NCBI GenBank assembly: GCA_016838895.1 | Contig: JAEKNU010000006.1 | Span: 50,808 to 114,807, forward strand | DNA length: 64,000 nt | From: Chloroflexota bacterium | Lineage (GTDB): Bacteria > Chloroflexota > Anaerolineae > Anaerolineales > Anaerolineaceae | Direction: 5' to 3' | Shown: one piece after another, positions 46,220-55,451 of the stretch | Position numbering within the stretch: position 1 is the stretch's first letter | How the letters are laid out: each line of letters opens with the position of its first letter | Notes under the pieces: generated by a model | Databases searched by the model: none | Told to the model about the DNA's origin: nothing | Seen by the model: the letters and a program-made list of their open reading frames with translations, nothing else | Position numbers and translations under genes: made by a program

Positions 46220-46888
46220 TTATTGATTTTGTTTGACAAATCTCCTGCCAATAAATCCGAGCAGCAAGCCGAAGATCATCGTGCCGGACATGATGTAGAT
46301 AAAGATATCTCGCCAGAATACAATTGGGTACAATCGGATGAGCGTATCCGAGTAACGGAACAACCAGGTTTCACCTTCAAAGAAGATATGATGGAAAGCA
46401 GTAAACAGGGCATCAAAGTCCATTGTCAGGAATAGTAAGATAGCAGCAATCAGGACAACGGTCAGCCAACCTCCGGTCGATGTGCCCATGTATAATGCCA
46501 GACGCTGTTTACTGACAAAAGACAGGGCGATGAAGGCAATCAGGAAGAAGCTGATAATATACCAGGCAATCAACATGCCCTGGACAACCACTTTAACATC
46601 TTCCATATGGCTCAATTCAGATTCAATAAAGAGTGCGTCACCATTCTCAAATGTTAAATCAGCCAGATAGCTGATATCCTCATTGTTGGTCAGGTAATTG
46701 ATGCCGTAGGTGGCCCATTTCAGGCGTTCTTCCTGAGAGAAGCCATAGCTATCCTCTGGAAAATATGGCCTGTTGTATTCAAAGGAAGCATATGCAGGGG
46801 TCATAAAAACACGTATCAAGGTCATCAGTAAATATACTGGAATGATAATGATATATATCCATTGTCCAATTCGAAAAAACAGTTTCAT
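46220..46888 (-). CDS. DUF1461-type integral membrane protein
   Basis: 222 aa from the ATG at 46888, which overlaps the previous stop codon (TAATG). About four hydrophobic helices; RPYFPEDSYGFSQEERLKWATYGINYL and HMEDVKVVVQGM match the DUF1461 (TIGR01906-like) membrane family. The function is not known. It is translationally coupled to the spermidine-synthase-like fusion. Confidence 0.85.
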   Translation of the reverse strand: MKLFFRIGQWIYIIIIPVYLLMTLIRVFMTPAYASFEYNRPYFPEDSYGFSQEERLKWATYGINYLTNNEDISYLADLTFENGDALFIESELSHMEDVKVVVQGMLIAWYIISFFLIAFIALSFVSKQRLALYMGTSTGGWLTVVLIAAILLFLTMDFDALFTAFHHIFFEGETWLFRYSDTLIRLYPIVFWRDIFIYIMSGTMIFGLLLGFIGRRFVKQNQ

Positions 46889-48441
46889 TAATTCGTCTCC
46901 AAATTTTCTTGAAATAGGAAGCTGAGAACCATATTGTTCGTAATCCATTCAATAGGGGCTTTATCATCCGTGAAAACGATTGTACTTTGTGGAGCAGGCT
47001 GCATATTAAGATATGCCGTTGCGGTAGCATTCTGAAGCAAATCATGAGGTGGTGGATCTTGTTGTGCAAGGTGATTAATATTCTCTATGAGATTGTTTTG
47101 ATCGGTGGGTTGTCGTGTGGCAAAAATAATGGAGTTAAATGAATTAGGGACATCCATGACGTGAATGGTTGGGAAAACAGTCAGTATTGTTGTTGACAAG
47201 GCATCAATCAGACGGCGATCGTTGGGCGCTCGGCCAACATTGATTACCATTACACCATCTTCCGCCAGGTGATCAAAAACAACTTCAAAAAACTCCTGAC
47301 TCGTCATATGAGCTGGAATATATGGTGGGCGATAAGCATCAATGCTGATAATCTGATACTGGTATGGTGATTTTGATAACCCCCAACGGCCATCCTGCAC
47401 AATAACATTCAGATTTGGCATATCCATACCAAAATATTCTTTGCCTACCTCTACAATTTTTGGGTCAATTTCATATCCATCAATAGGAATATCCCCGTAA
47501 ACCGCAGTGGCCTGACGGGCAGTTGTACCACCTGCTAAACCGATGATTGCTATGCGTTTGACCTGATCCATGGTATATGGGGGGGTGTTAAAAAAGGGAG
47601 CTACCAAAACTTGCTGCCAGGGACCGGAATAATTGAGATATTCAGGGTGGTATACAGAGTGAATGCCCTGTCCTTCGTTCAAGCGCAGTAAATGATAATC
47701 ATTTTGATCCAATACTTGAATATAGTTATATCCGGATTCTGTCTCGTAAATCATACCGGTAGTGTTTTTATCTGTCCCGGATAAACCCCAAATCCATAAG
47801 GCAACCACAATCAGGATTGTCCAGGCAAATTTCAAGGTTATTTTCCAACCCTGATGCCGTTGTATACCCCATAAAGCAAACAGAAGTAGAATCCCACCGA
47901 TGGATAGAAATGTTCGGTAGGTACCAATTAATGGAATCAGGATCAATACGGGTAAGAAAGTACCCAGAAATGAGCCAAATGTTGAGATGCCGTAGATTCT
48001 ACCGGAAACATTTCCGGCAGTTTTTGTATCCTGTATGGCTAGTTTAATTGCAAAAGGAGAAATACAGCCCATCAGGATGATGGGAACGCAGAGGATGATT
48101 AACACGACAACAAATGAGCCTGCCAATGCGCCCATGCGTAATTGATCAAATCCATCAGCCGCCAGACGTAAAATAGGTCTGGATATCAACGGAATGAGAC
48201 TTGCAGAAAATCCAGCCCAAAGCAAAATACGGTAAAAAAGATTGATTGAAGGATTTTTATCTGCCCAACGTCCACCGACAAAATTACCAACTGCGATGTA
48301 GATCAGGATCAATCCTATAATGGATGCCCAGACCAGATTGCTGGTACCAAAGACATTGCCTAATAATCTTGATGCGGCCATTTCAATAGCCAGGGAACTC
48401 ATGCCCGATATAAATACTGCCACGTACAATTCTTTGCGCAT
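46888..48441 (-). CDS. Fused membrane/spermidine-synthase-like protein
   Basis: 517 aa. Residues 1-230 form about seven transmembrane helices (MEMAASRLLGNVFGTSNLVWASIIG in two parts is the typical beginning). Residues about 245-500 are a spermidine-synthase-like Rossmann domain: IIGLAGGTTARQATAVYG, DGYEIDPKIVEVGKEYFG and QDGRWGLSK. The usual Asp-Tyr pair for polyamine transfer cannot be confirmed; IISIDAYRPPYIP is at the site where D-A-Y is expected. Such fusions are common in Chloroflexota and some are suspected of making branched or membrane polyamines. Confidence 0.88.
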   Translation of the reverse strand: MRKELYVAVFISGMSSLAIEMAASRLLGNVFGTSNLVWASIIGLILIYIAVGNFVGGRWADKNPSINLFYRILLWAGFSASLIPLISRPILRLAADGFDQLRMGALAGSFVVVLIILCVPIILMGCISPFAIKLAIQDTKTAGNVSGRIYGISTFGSFLGTFLPVLILIPLIGTYRTFLSIGGILLLFALWGIQRHQGWKITLKFAWTILIVVALWIWGLSGTDKNTTGMIYETESGYNYIQVLDQNDYHLLRLNEGQGIHSVYHPEYLNYSGPWQQVLVAPFFNTPPYTMDQVKRIAIIGLAGGTTARQATAVYGDIPIDGYEIDPKIVEVGKEYFGMDMPNLNVIVQDGRWGLSKSPYQYQIISIDAYRPPYIPAHMTSQEFFEVVFDHLAEDGVMVINVGRAPNDRRLIDALSTTILTVFPTIHVMDVPNSFNSIIFATRQPTDQNNLIENINHLAQQDPPPHDLLQNATATAYLNMQPAPQSTIVFTDDKAPIEWITNNMVLSFLFQENLETN

Positions 48442-48563
48442 AGTTTATTCCTACGTCTATTAATCTTGTATTTAAATTTTTTATTGAATGAACACTTTCT
48501 TTTTTTTAGATCACCCGTCAAGTATAATACTAGCATGGAAATTAAAAAAGTTGAGGCTCGATT

Positions 48564-50177
48564 ATGAAATTACTATCTGTGTCTGAAATGAAAGCTATTG
48601 AACAGGAAGCAGATGCTTCCGGTTATTCTTATCGAAATATGATGGAAGCAGCCGGCACTCATTTGGCTGAAGTAATCCATACTTTGTATGTTCCCGAGGA
48701 AGAAAATATTGCTGTAGGCATTATTGGCGGAGGGAACAATGGGGGGGATGCGCTGGTTGCATTATCCAAGTTGCTTCAATTTGGATGGCAGGTGAGAGCG
48801 TATGTTGTAAAACCCCGTGCAGCCGATGATATTGATTTGAAGTTACTGCAAAGCAAAGGTGTTGAGATCACAACCCTGGCGGGTGACAAGAAATTAGAAA
48901 AAATAAATGAATGGATTGTAACTTCCTCTGTGATTATTGACGGCATTTTGGGTACAGGAAGCAAGTTGCCTGTATCTGCTGACTTATCAAAAGTGATGGC
49001 ATTTATTCGTGATCATGATGAATTGCCTTTGGTTGTAGCAGTAGATTGTCCATCAGGGATGGATTGTGATAGCGGTGCGGTTGATGATAGCTGTATTCCA
49101 GCTGATGTTACAGTTTGCATGCAAGCCATCAAAGCCGGTATGTTGAAGTTTCCGGCATATTCATATTTAGGTGAATTGGAAGTAGTTTCTATTGATTTGC
49201 CTGATGATGCGCTCGTAGATAAACATGCATCCGCTGAAGTGATTGATCAATTCCTGGTAGAAGATCATTTGCCCGAACGTGATTTAGATGCGCATAAGGG
49301 TATCTTTGGTACTGCGATGATTGTGGCCGGGTCATTAAATTATACAGGTGCTGCCTATTTAGCCGGTATGGGTGCATATCGAACAGGTACCGGACTTGTG
49401 CGTTTGGCTGTGCCCGGCCCATTACACACCGCATTGGCAGGGAAATTTCCTGAAGCTACCTGGTTATTGTTGCCCCATGAATTAGGGGTCATTGCAGAAG
49501 GTGCGATGGATGTTTTGGGCAAAAATCTTGAGAAAGTTTCTGCAATATTAATTGGACCAGGGATAGGAACTGAAAACACAACCAGTATGTTCATGAAACG
49601 ATTATTAAACAAGGAAATTGTACGTGGAAAGAAAAACAGTATTGGATTTTTGTCTGCTGAAATGAATCCTCAAGATAAAGAATCTACTGAATTTCCCCAC
49701 ATGGTGATTGATGCTGATGGGTTGAAATTGTTAGCAAAACATGAAGATTGGTACAAGTCCTTGCCGGAAAATACGATATTAACACCTCATCCAGGTGAAA
49801 TGGCTATTTTAGCCGATTTATCCGTGGATGAAATTCAAAATGACCGTATTCAGATCGCAAAGCAGTATGCAAAAAAATGGCATCAGATCGTGGTACTAAA
49901 AGGGGCCATGACGGTTGTTGCGGCAGCGGATGGTCGCTGTGGTGTACTGCCGGTTGCCACACCGGCTTTATCAAAAGCCGGAACAGGTGATGTCTTGGCT
50001 GGCATCATAACCGGGTTGTTAGCCCAGGGTGTGCCTGCATTTGAGGCAGCAGCAGCAGGAGTATGGTTGCACGCACAAGCCGGTCTGGTTGCCGAATCAT
50101 GGCATGGTTCTTCTGCTACAGTAATGGCGACCGATTTATTAGACGCGCTACCAGAAGTATTTTCTGATTTGTGGTAA
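48564..50177 (+). CDS. nnr: Bifunctional NAD(P)H-hydrate epimerase / ADP-dependent dehydratase
   Basis: 537 aa. N-terminal YjeF_N (epimerase, NnrE; 1-215): IGGGNNGGDALVALSKL, DGILGTGSK and VAVDCPSGMDCD. C-terminal NnrD kinase-like dehydratase (about 225-535): GPGIGTEN, LTPHPGEMAIL, and SKAGTGDVLAGIITG. It repairs hydrated NAD(P)H. A consensus TATAAT lies at 48523-48528. Confidence 0.95.
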   Translation: MKLLSVSEMKAIEQEADASGYSYRNMMEAAGTHLAEVIHTLYVPEEENIAVGIIGGGNNGGDALVALSKLLQFGWQVRAYVVKPRAADDIDLKLLQSKGVEITTLAGDKKLEKINEWIVTSSVIIDGILGTGSKLPVSADLSKVMAFIRDHDELPLVVAVDCPSGMDCDSGAVDDSCIPADVTVCMQAIKAGMLKFPAYSYLGELEVVSIDLPDDALVDKHASAEVIDQFLVEDHLPERDLDAHKGIFGTAMIVAGSLNYTGAAYLAGMGAYRTGTGLVRLAVPGPLHTALAGKFPEATWLLLPHELGVIAEGAMDVLGKNLEKVSAILIGPGIGTENTTSMFMKRLLNKEIVRGKKNSIGFLSAEMNPQDKESTEFPHMVIDADGLKLLAKHEDWYKSLPENTILTPHPGEMAILADLSVDEIQNDRIQIAKQYAKKWHQIVVLKGAMTVVAAADGRCGVLPVATPALSKAGTGDVLAGIITGLLAQGVPAFEAAAAGVWLHAQAGLVAESWHGSSATVMATDLLDALPEVFSDLW

Positions 50178-50180
50178 TAC

Positions 50181-50216
50181 AAAAACCGCCCTCGCAAGAG
50201 GGCGGTAGTTTTTTTA
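50181..50216. terminator. Bidirectional terminator after nnr
   Basis: ACCGCCCTC-GCAA-GAGGGCGGT stem; seven Ts on the plus strand and an A-run on the left for the converging YtxH gene. Confidence 0.9.
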
Positions 50217-50227
50217 CCAATTAATCT

Positions 50228-50632
50228 TTATTTTGCTGAGTCAGATTTTTCAATCGGAATCTCAACTTTTTTCTTGGGCTGCAATTTTTCTTCCAGCTTG
50301 GATTTTTGTTCCTCTAGCACAATCTGCCCTTTTTTCTGTAATTCAGCAGATTTCTCTTTGGTCATTGCTGCTAATTCAGCAGATCTTTCTTTGGTCATCG
50401 CAGCCAATTCCTGGAAGCGTTCTTGTGCTTCAATCGCGGCTTTTTCAGCCTGAGCATAGGCTTCATCAACCGATTCACCGGCTTTATCTTTTATCTCAAT
50501 TGCTTTTTCCCGAATCAATGTGCGAGTTTCATCTCCAGATTGGGGGGCCATTAATAAGGCTGTTACAGCTCCCGCCATACCACCGATGATGAATCCAAGC
50601 AAAAATGCGCCAAAATCGTCACGCTCAGCCAT
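50228..50632 (-). CDS. YtxH-domain protein
   Basis: 134 aa. FLLGFIIGGMAGAVTALLMAP is the single N-terminal helix of YtxH proteins, with SGDETRTLIREKA following. The remainder is a charged coiled coil with two 11-residue repeats, LAAMTKERSAE and LAAMTKEKSAE, encoded by an imperfect 33-bp tandem repeat at 50340-50405. General-stress/envelope role is usual for the family; function unknown. It follows the next membrane protein gene in one operon. Confidence 0.88.
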   Translation of the reverse strand: MAERDDFGAFLLGFIIGGMAGAVTALLMAPQSGDETRTLIREKAIEIKDKAGESVDEAYAQAEKAAIEAQERFQELAAMTKERSAELAAMTKEKSAELQKKGQIVLEEQKSKLEEKLQPKKKVEIPIEKSDSAK

Positions 50633-50678
50633 TTTTAACTCCTTTTTCTTCTAAGGTTGAATATCTGAATGATCTAAA

Positions 50679-51134
50679 TCACTTTTTCTTAGGATTAAAT
50701 ATGTCAGCGACTTTTTGTAATCCGGCGAGATATTCATTTAATTTAATCACTGGCTGGACCATATTATCACTCAAGAAAACAGCAGTACCTTTTATGGTGT
50801 GTACTGTTTCATTTGTTGAGTCAATAATTGGTTTGATCTCATTTTGTAACAAATTAATCAATACAGCCAGTTGTACAACCAATACAATTAATGCAGCGCC
50901 AATGATCAGGGATTCCAATGCAAAAAAGATGATAAACACGTCACGGATTTGTCCGGTTGTTTGTGCATCTTGTCTGAAAAGAAAAACCAATCCTAATACG
51001 ATTAACGCGACAACGACAATACCACCGATAACGACCCAAACATTTACTTTGGGGGATTCTTCTGCAGGTTCAGTGGTGTTGGCATCAGTTGGAGCAACAT
51101 TGGTTTGTTTTTTTAATTCTTCATTATTTTCCAT
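50679..51134 (-). CDS. DUF948-like membrane protein
   Basis: 151 aa from the ATG at 51134 (AGGAAA upstream); an upstream in-frame start at 51212 lies beyond the promoter and is unlikely. The acidic N-terminus is followed by two hydrophobic helices (about 35-60 and 75-100) and an amphipathic region KPIIDSTNETVHTIKGTAVFLS typical of DUF948-like partners of YtxH. Function unknown. First gene of the YtxH operon. Confidence 0.75.
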   Translation of the reverse strand: MENNEELKKQTNVAPTDANTTEPAEESPKVNVWVVIGGIVVVALIVLGLVFLFRQDAQTTGQIRDVFIIFFALESLIIGAALIVLVVQLAVLINLLQNEIKPIIDSTNETVHTIKGTAVFLSDNMVQPVIKLNEYLAGLQKVADIFNPKKK

Positions 51135-51158
51135 TTTTTTCCTACATTTCCCATCACT

Positions 51159-51167
51159 ATTATAGCA
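51159..51167 (-). promoter_or_regulatory. Extended -10 promoter for the YtxH operon
   Basis: Minus-strand TGCTATAAT (51167-51159), a consensus extended -10. No clear -35 box, which fits an extended -10 promoter. Confidence 0.65.
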
Positions 51168-51267
51168 TATCCCAATTTCCAACATGATTCTGTCTAGTTT
51201 AATTTTACTCAAATTTGTGAAAGAATCAAATGAAAGAATATAGGAGATCTGTTAATATCCCCAAAAT

Positions 51268-51296
51268 TTGCCGGGAAAAGTGAAGTATGTTAAAAT
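51268..51296 (+). promoter_or_regulatory. Promoter of pth-mfd
   Basis: TTGCCG (51268-51273), 17-bp spacer, TAAAAT (51291-51296). Confidence 0.65.
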
Positions 51297-51329
51297 TAAC
51301 GATTGCAAATTTGACTGGGTGAAGTGGCT

Positions 51330-51947
51330 ATGTTTTCATTTTTAAGAAAAAAAGATACCGAAATGCTAGAAAAAAGAATATTTCTGGTTGCCGGTTTGGG
51401 TAATCCGGGACGAGAGTATAAACAAACACGACACAATATCGGTTTTATGGTTGCAGAACAATTATCTGGTGATGTATCCGTTCCGATGGGAAAAGTGCAA
51501 GCTCGTGCAATTATTGGCATTGGGAAATATTCTGATGCGAAAATTATTCTTGCCAGGCCGCAAACCTATATGAATCGCTCCGGTGAATCTGTGAAGTCGT
51601 TGTTGAATTATTATAAAATCCCTATCGATCAATTGATTGTGATCCACGATGATCTGGATATCCCGTTTGGTGCGATTCGTATTCGCAAACAAGGCGGGCC
51701 GGGTGGTCAGAAGGGGATTAAATCCATCATTGATCATCTGGGAACCCAGGATTTTGTGCGCCTGCGTATGGGCATTGATCGTCCGCCTGGAAGGATGGAT
51801 GCTGCTGATTATGTACTGCAACGGTTTTCTCGTGCAGAGGAAGAACACCTTTCACAATTTATTACGCAGGCCTCTTTGGCTGTGCAATCGATTTTAAATG
51901 ACGGCGTAGATCAGGCAATGAATGAGTATAACGGTCAGGCAGTATAG
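51330..51947 (+). CDS. pth: Peptidyl-tRNA hydrolase
   Basis: About 205 aa from the ATG at 51330; the ATG at 51363 (MLEKRIFLVAGLG) is also possible and closer to the usual length. VAGLGNPGREYKQTRHNIGF holds the catalytic His; MNRSGESVKSLLNYY, VIHDDLDIPFGAIRIRKQGG and GQKGIKSIIDHLGT complete the family pattern. It frees tRNA from peptidyl-tRNA. Upstream of mfd by 8 nt. Confidence 0.96.
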   Translation: MFSFLRKKDTEMLEKRIFLVAGLGNPGREYKQTRHNIGFMVAEQLSGDVSVPMGKVQARAIIGIGKYSDAKIILARPQTYMNRSGESVKSLLNYYKIPIDQLIVIHDDLDIPFGAIRIRKQGGPGGQKGIKSIIDHLGTQDFVRLRMGIDRPPGRMDAADYVLQRFSRAEEEHLSQFITQASLAVQSILNDGVDQAMNEYNGQAV

Positions 51948-51955
51948 GTGATTAC

Positions 51956-54900
51956 GTGTTAGCCCATTTGCATAATCTCCCGATTGTAAAGGAAATTATT
52001 CAATCCGTATCCGATGAGACAAATCCCCGGAGTATGTCTTTTCGGCGCTCTGTTCGTATACCTCTATTATCTGTACTTGCCCAGAAATTAAAACACCCCA
52101 TACTGTATATCACAGGAAATGGCCCACAAGCATTAACGGCATTAGATGAATTCAATTTTTGGTCCGCAGAACGGTCAGCGATTGGCTTTCCGGAACCAAA
52201 TCCATTATTTTATGAAGAAGCTTCTTGGAGTGCCGCAACACGCCAGGAACGCATACAGGTGTTAACCAAATTGGCGCTTATGCAGATTCCAGGGGAAAAG
52301 AAAAATGGCTCCCTGCCAGTCATGGTGGCGCCGATCCGCAGTATTATGACCAAAACATTGCCTAGGCGAGAGTTTGTAAAACATTGCCGCAGTGTAAAGA
52401 TCAATCAAACTTTTCAATTGGATCAATTGATGCAAACCTGGATGCAAATTGGTTATCAACCGGCTGTGGTGGTTGTTGAGCCAGGTCAGTTTTCCAGCAG
52501 AGGTGGCATTCTGGATTTATGGCCGCCCTCAGAACCTGCACCCATTCGTCTGGATTTCTTCGGTGACACATTGGATACGATTCGCCGATTTGATCCGGCT
52601 TCACAACGTACGATTGAGAATTTGCAACGCTTTACCTATTCGCCAGCTAGGGAATATTTCCTGCCCAGCACTTCATTGCATGCAGATGAAATTGAAAAAA
52701 TAAATGAATTTCATATTCCATTTTTACATCCAATGTCATCTACGTTGTTGGATTATTTACCAACACAAACATTAATCATATTTGAGGATTTTGATCATGC
52801 CCGTATGGTGGCACAGGATGTAGAGGAAAGGGCGCTGGATCAGCGAAAAAACAGCATTCGGGAAGAGTTACTTGCTGATGATTTCCCAGTTCCCTACTAT
52901 AGTTGGTCCGAGATCGAGGATGAATTGGGGCGGCATCATTGGCTGGATTTTGGCAATGAATTTAATCCTGAAGAAACCAATGCCTATGCTGAGGTATTTA
53001 AATCGGGCCCCAGATATTTTGGTCAGTTAAAGCATTTCATGGAAGAAGTATTTCTGCAGTTGGAAAACCATGATCAATTAATTATCGTTTCTCGTCAGGC
53101 AAATCGTCTGAAAGAAATATGGATGGATTATAAACGTCATACTGAATATGCGCCCGTTTTCATTGAAGGCACGATTAGTGAGGGTTGGGTCAGTCAACTG
53201 ACAGATGATATATCCTTACGAATTATCTCGGATAGTGAGATATTTGGGTGGGATCGTCCAAAACCACGCAAGAAATATAACGAAAATGTGCAGGCACCTG
53301 AAGCCAAGTATATTGATTTCCAACCGGAAGATTGGGTGGTGCATGTTGATTATGGGATTGGTAAATATGAAGGTCTGGTGACACGCACACTGGATGGATC
53401 TGAACATGAGTACTTGTGTGTCGGTTATGCTGAAGGGGATCAATTATTTGTACCGATCTATCAAGCTGATCGGCTAACACGATATATTGGTTCAAATCAT
53501 ACTGCGCCACGTCCGACACGTTTGGGCACAACGGATTGGCAAACTGCCAAACAGAAAGTGCGCGAATCGGTTGTGGAAATAGCACAGGAATTACTGGATC
53601 TGTATGCGAAACGCCAACTAGCTGAAGGCATTCAATACGAAGAAGACACAGCCTGGCAGCAAGAACTGGAAGCCAGTTTTCCTTATATAGAAACAGAAGA
53701 TCAGATTCGTGCAATTCGTGAAATTAAAAATGACATGCAAAACGTACGCCCCATGGATCGCCTGCTGTGCGGGGATGTGGGGTATGGAAAGACCGAAGTC
53801 GCTTTGCGGGCAGCTTTCAAAGCTGTCATGGATAGTTATCAGGTGGCGATTTTAGTGCCCACAACGGTGTTGGCACAACAGCATTTCCAGACGTTTCAAC
53901 AGCGTCTGGCAGCTTATCCAGTCAAGGTTGAAATGTTATCCCGTTTCCGTACAGTGGCAGAACAACGCAGCATCCTCAAAAAATTGGCAAACGGGGAGAT
54001 AGACATTGTTATTGGCACCCATCGTTTGGTGCAGTCCGATATTGCATTTAAAAAATTGGGACTGGTGATTATTGATGAGGAACAACGTTTTGGGGTTACT
54101 CATAAAGAGCATTTGAAGAAATATCGCAATAATGTGGATGTGCTGACACTTACGGCAACACCCATTCCACGAACCCTGTATATGGCATTGACTGGTGTAA
54201 GGGATATATCAACGATTGCTACACCGCCTGAGGAACGTTTACCGATCACAACACATGTTGGACCCTATGTACCCAAACTGGTTCGTCAGGCATTAATCCG
54301 TGAGATTGAGCGCGGCGGGCAGATTTATTTTGTGCATAATCGAGTGCAATCTATTTACGCTATGAAAAGCCATCTGCAATCTTTGGTACCTGAAGCCAAA
54401 ATTGGTGTTGGGCATGGACAGATGAAAGAGAATGAACTTTCTGATGTGATGGACGAGTTTCGGGCAGGTGAGATAGATGTATTGCTTTGCACATCAATCA
54501 TTGAATCCGGGCTGGATATTCCGAATGCCAATACCCTGATTGTGGACCGCGCAGACACCTTTGGTTTGGCGCAATTGTATCAATTACGCGGCAGAGTAGG
54601 GCGTGGTGCTCAACGTGCGTATGCCTATTTCTTCCGTCACCGTCGCAAACCATCCACCCCTGAGGGATTGGAACGCCTGGATACGATTGCCGAGAACAAT
54701 CAATTGGGGTCAGGATATTCTATTGCCATGCGTGATCTGGAAATGCGCGGTGCAGGTGAATTACTGGGTACCCGTCAGCATGGTGCCATTCAATCCGTAG
54801 GATTCCACCTGTATACGCAGTTGTTGAGTCAGGCGGTAGATATTTTAAAAACAACATCAGATCTATCCTTCGAAAGTATTCTCGAGGGGCAGGTCAGTGC

Positions 54901-55384
54901 ATCTTTGCAACCACCAGCCAGCGTTGATTTACCATTGACGATTGGTATTCCCTCAACATATGTACCAAATCAAAACATGCGTCTGAGATTATATCGACGG
55001 ATCTCCAATCTGCAACAGGAACAGGAAGTGGATCAATTGGTGGATGAATTCAATGATCGTTTTGGTGTGCTTCCGGACGATGTGTCAAATTTGTTATTTC
55101 AAGTACGTATCAAAGTGATGGCGCAGCAAGTGGGTATTACTTCCGTATCTATGGAAGGCCAGCAAATCGTATGTCAATATCCGACCTTGCCGGAGGGAAT
55201 TCGCTCACGAAATTTGCCTGCTATGGGACACGGTGAACGTGTTGGCAAGAATGCCTATTGGTTGAGCGTTTCCTTGAAAGACAAACATTGGCAAGAGCAA
55301 TTGGTTGCCTTTATGCGGGTTTTGATTGAATTAAAGAAAAACAATGGCAAATTCGTGAAAAGCAAGATGGAACATATTTCCTAA
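51956..55384 (+). CDS. mfd: Transcription-repair coupling factor Mfd
   Basis: 1142 aa, GTG start. An UvrB-like N-terminal region (1-350), a CarD-like RNAP-interaction domain (about 455-530: EDWVVHVDYGIGKYEGLV), and a RecG-like translocase: CGDVGYGKTEVALRAAFKA, IIDEEQRFGV and TATPIPRTLYMAL. The C-terminal TRCF domain ends about 1100. It removes stalled RNA polymerase at lesions and recruits UvrA. The neighbour uvrB fits the same repair pathway. Confidence 0.97.
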   Translation: MLAHLHNLPIVKEIIQSVSDETNPRSMSFRRSVRIPLLSVLAQKLKHPILYITGNGPQALTALDEFNFWSAERSAIGFPEPNPLFYEEASWSAATRQERIQVLTKLALMQIPGEKKNGSLPVMVAPIRSIMTKTLPRREFVKHCRSVKINQTFQLDQLMQTWMQIGYQPAVVVVEPGQFSSRGGILDLWPPSEPAPIRLDFFGDTLDTIRRFDPASQRTIENLQRFTYSPAREYFLPSTSLHADEIEKINEFHIPFLHPMSSTLLDYLPTQTLIIFEDFDHARMVAQDVEERALDQRKNSIREELLADDFPVPYYSWSEIEDELGRHHWLDFGNEFNPEETNAYAEVFKSGPRYFGQLKHFMEEVFLQLENHDQLIIVSRQANRLKEIWMDYKRHTEYAPVFIEGTISEGWVSQLTDDISLRIISDSEIFGWDRPKPRKKYNENVQAPEAKYIDFQPEDWVVHVDYGIGKYEGLVTRTLDGSEHEYLCVGYAEGDQLFVPIYQADRLTRYIGSNHTAPRPTRLGTTDWQTAKQKVRESVVEIAQELLDLYAKRQLAEGIQYEEDTAWQQELEASFPYIETEDQIRAIREIKNDMQNVRPMDRLLCGDVGYGKTEVALRAAFKAVMDSYQVAILVPTTVLAQQHFQTFQQRLAAYPVKVEMLSRFRTVAEQRSILKKLANGEIDIVIGTHRLVQSDIAFKKLGLVIIDEEQRFGVTHKEHLKKYRNNVDVLTLTATPIPRTLYMALTGVRDISTIATPPEERLPITTHVGPYVPKLVRQALIREIERGGQIYFVHNRVQSIYAMKSHLQSLVPEAKIGVGHGQMKENELSDVMDEFRAGEIDVLLCTSIIESGLDIPNANTLIVDRADTFGLAQLYQLRGRVGRGAQRAYAYFFRHRRKPSTPEGLERLDTIAENNQLGSGYSIAMRDLEMRGAGELLGTRQHGAIQSVGFHLYTQLLSQAVDILKTTSDLSFESILEGQVSASLQPPASVDLPLTIGIPSTYVPNQNMRLRLYRRISNLQQEQEVDQLVDEFNDRFGVLPDDVSNLLFQVRIKVMAQQVGITSVSMEGQQIVCQYPTLPEGIRSRNLPAMGHGERVGKNAYWLSVSLKDKHWQEQLVAFMRVLIELKKNNGKFVKSKMEHIS

Positions 55385-55451
55385 TATTAATGTTACAATA
55401 CAGAATGTATGTTCGAAGAATAAAAATTTATTACAGGTTTTGAGGTGACTG

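Noticed and set aside
50340-50405. 33-bp tandem repeat as a possible mobile or CRISPR-like repeat
   Set aside because: There are only two imperfect copies; they encode 11-residue repeats of the YtxH coiled coil.
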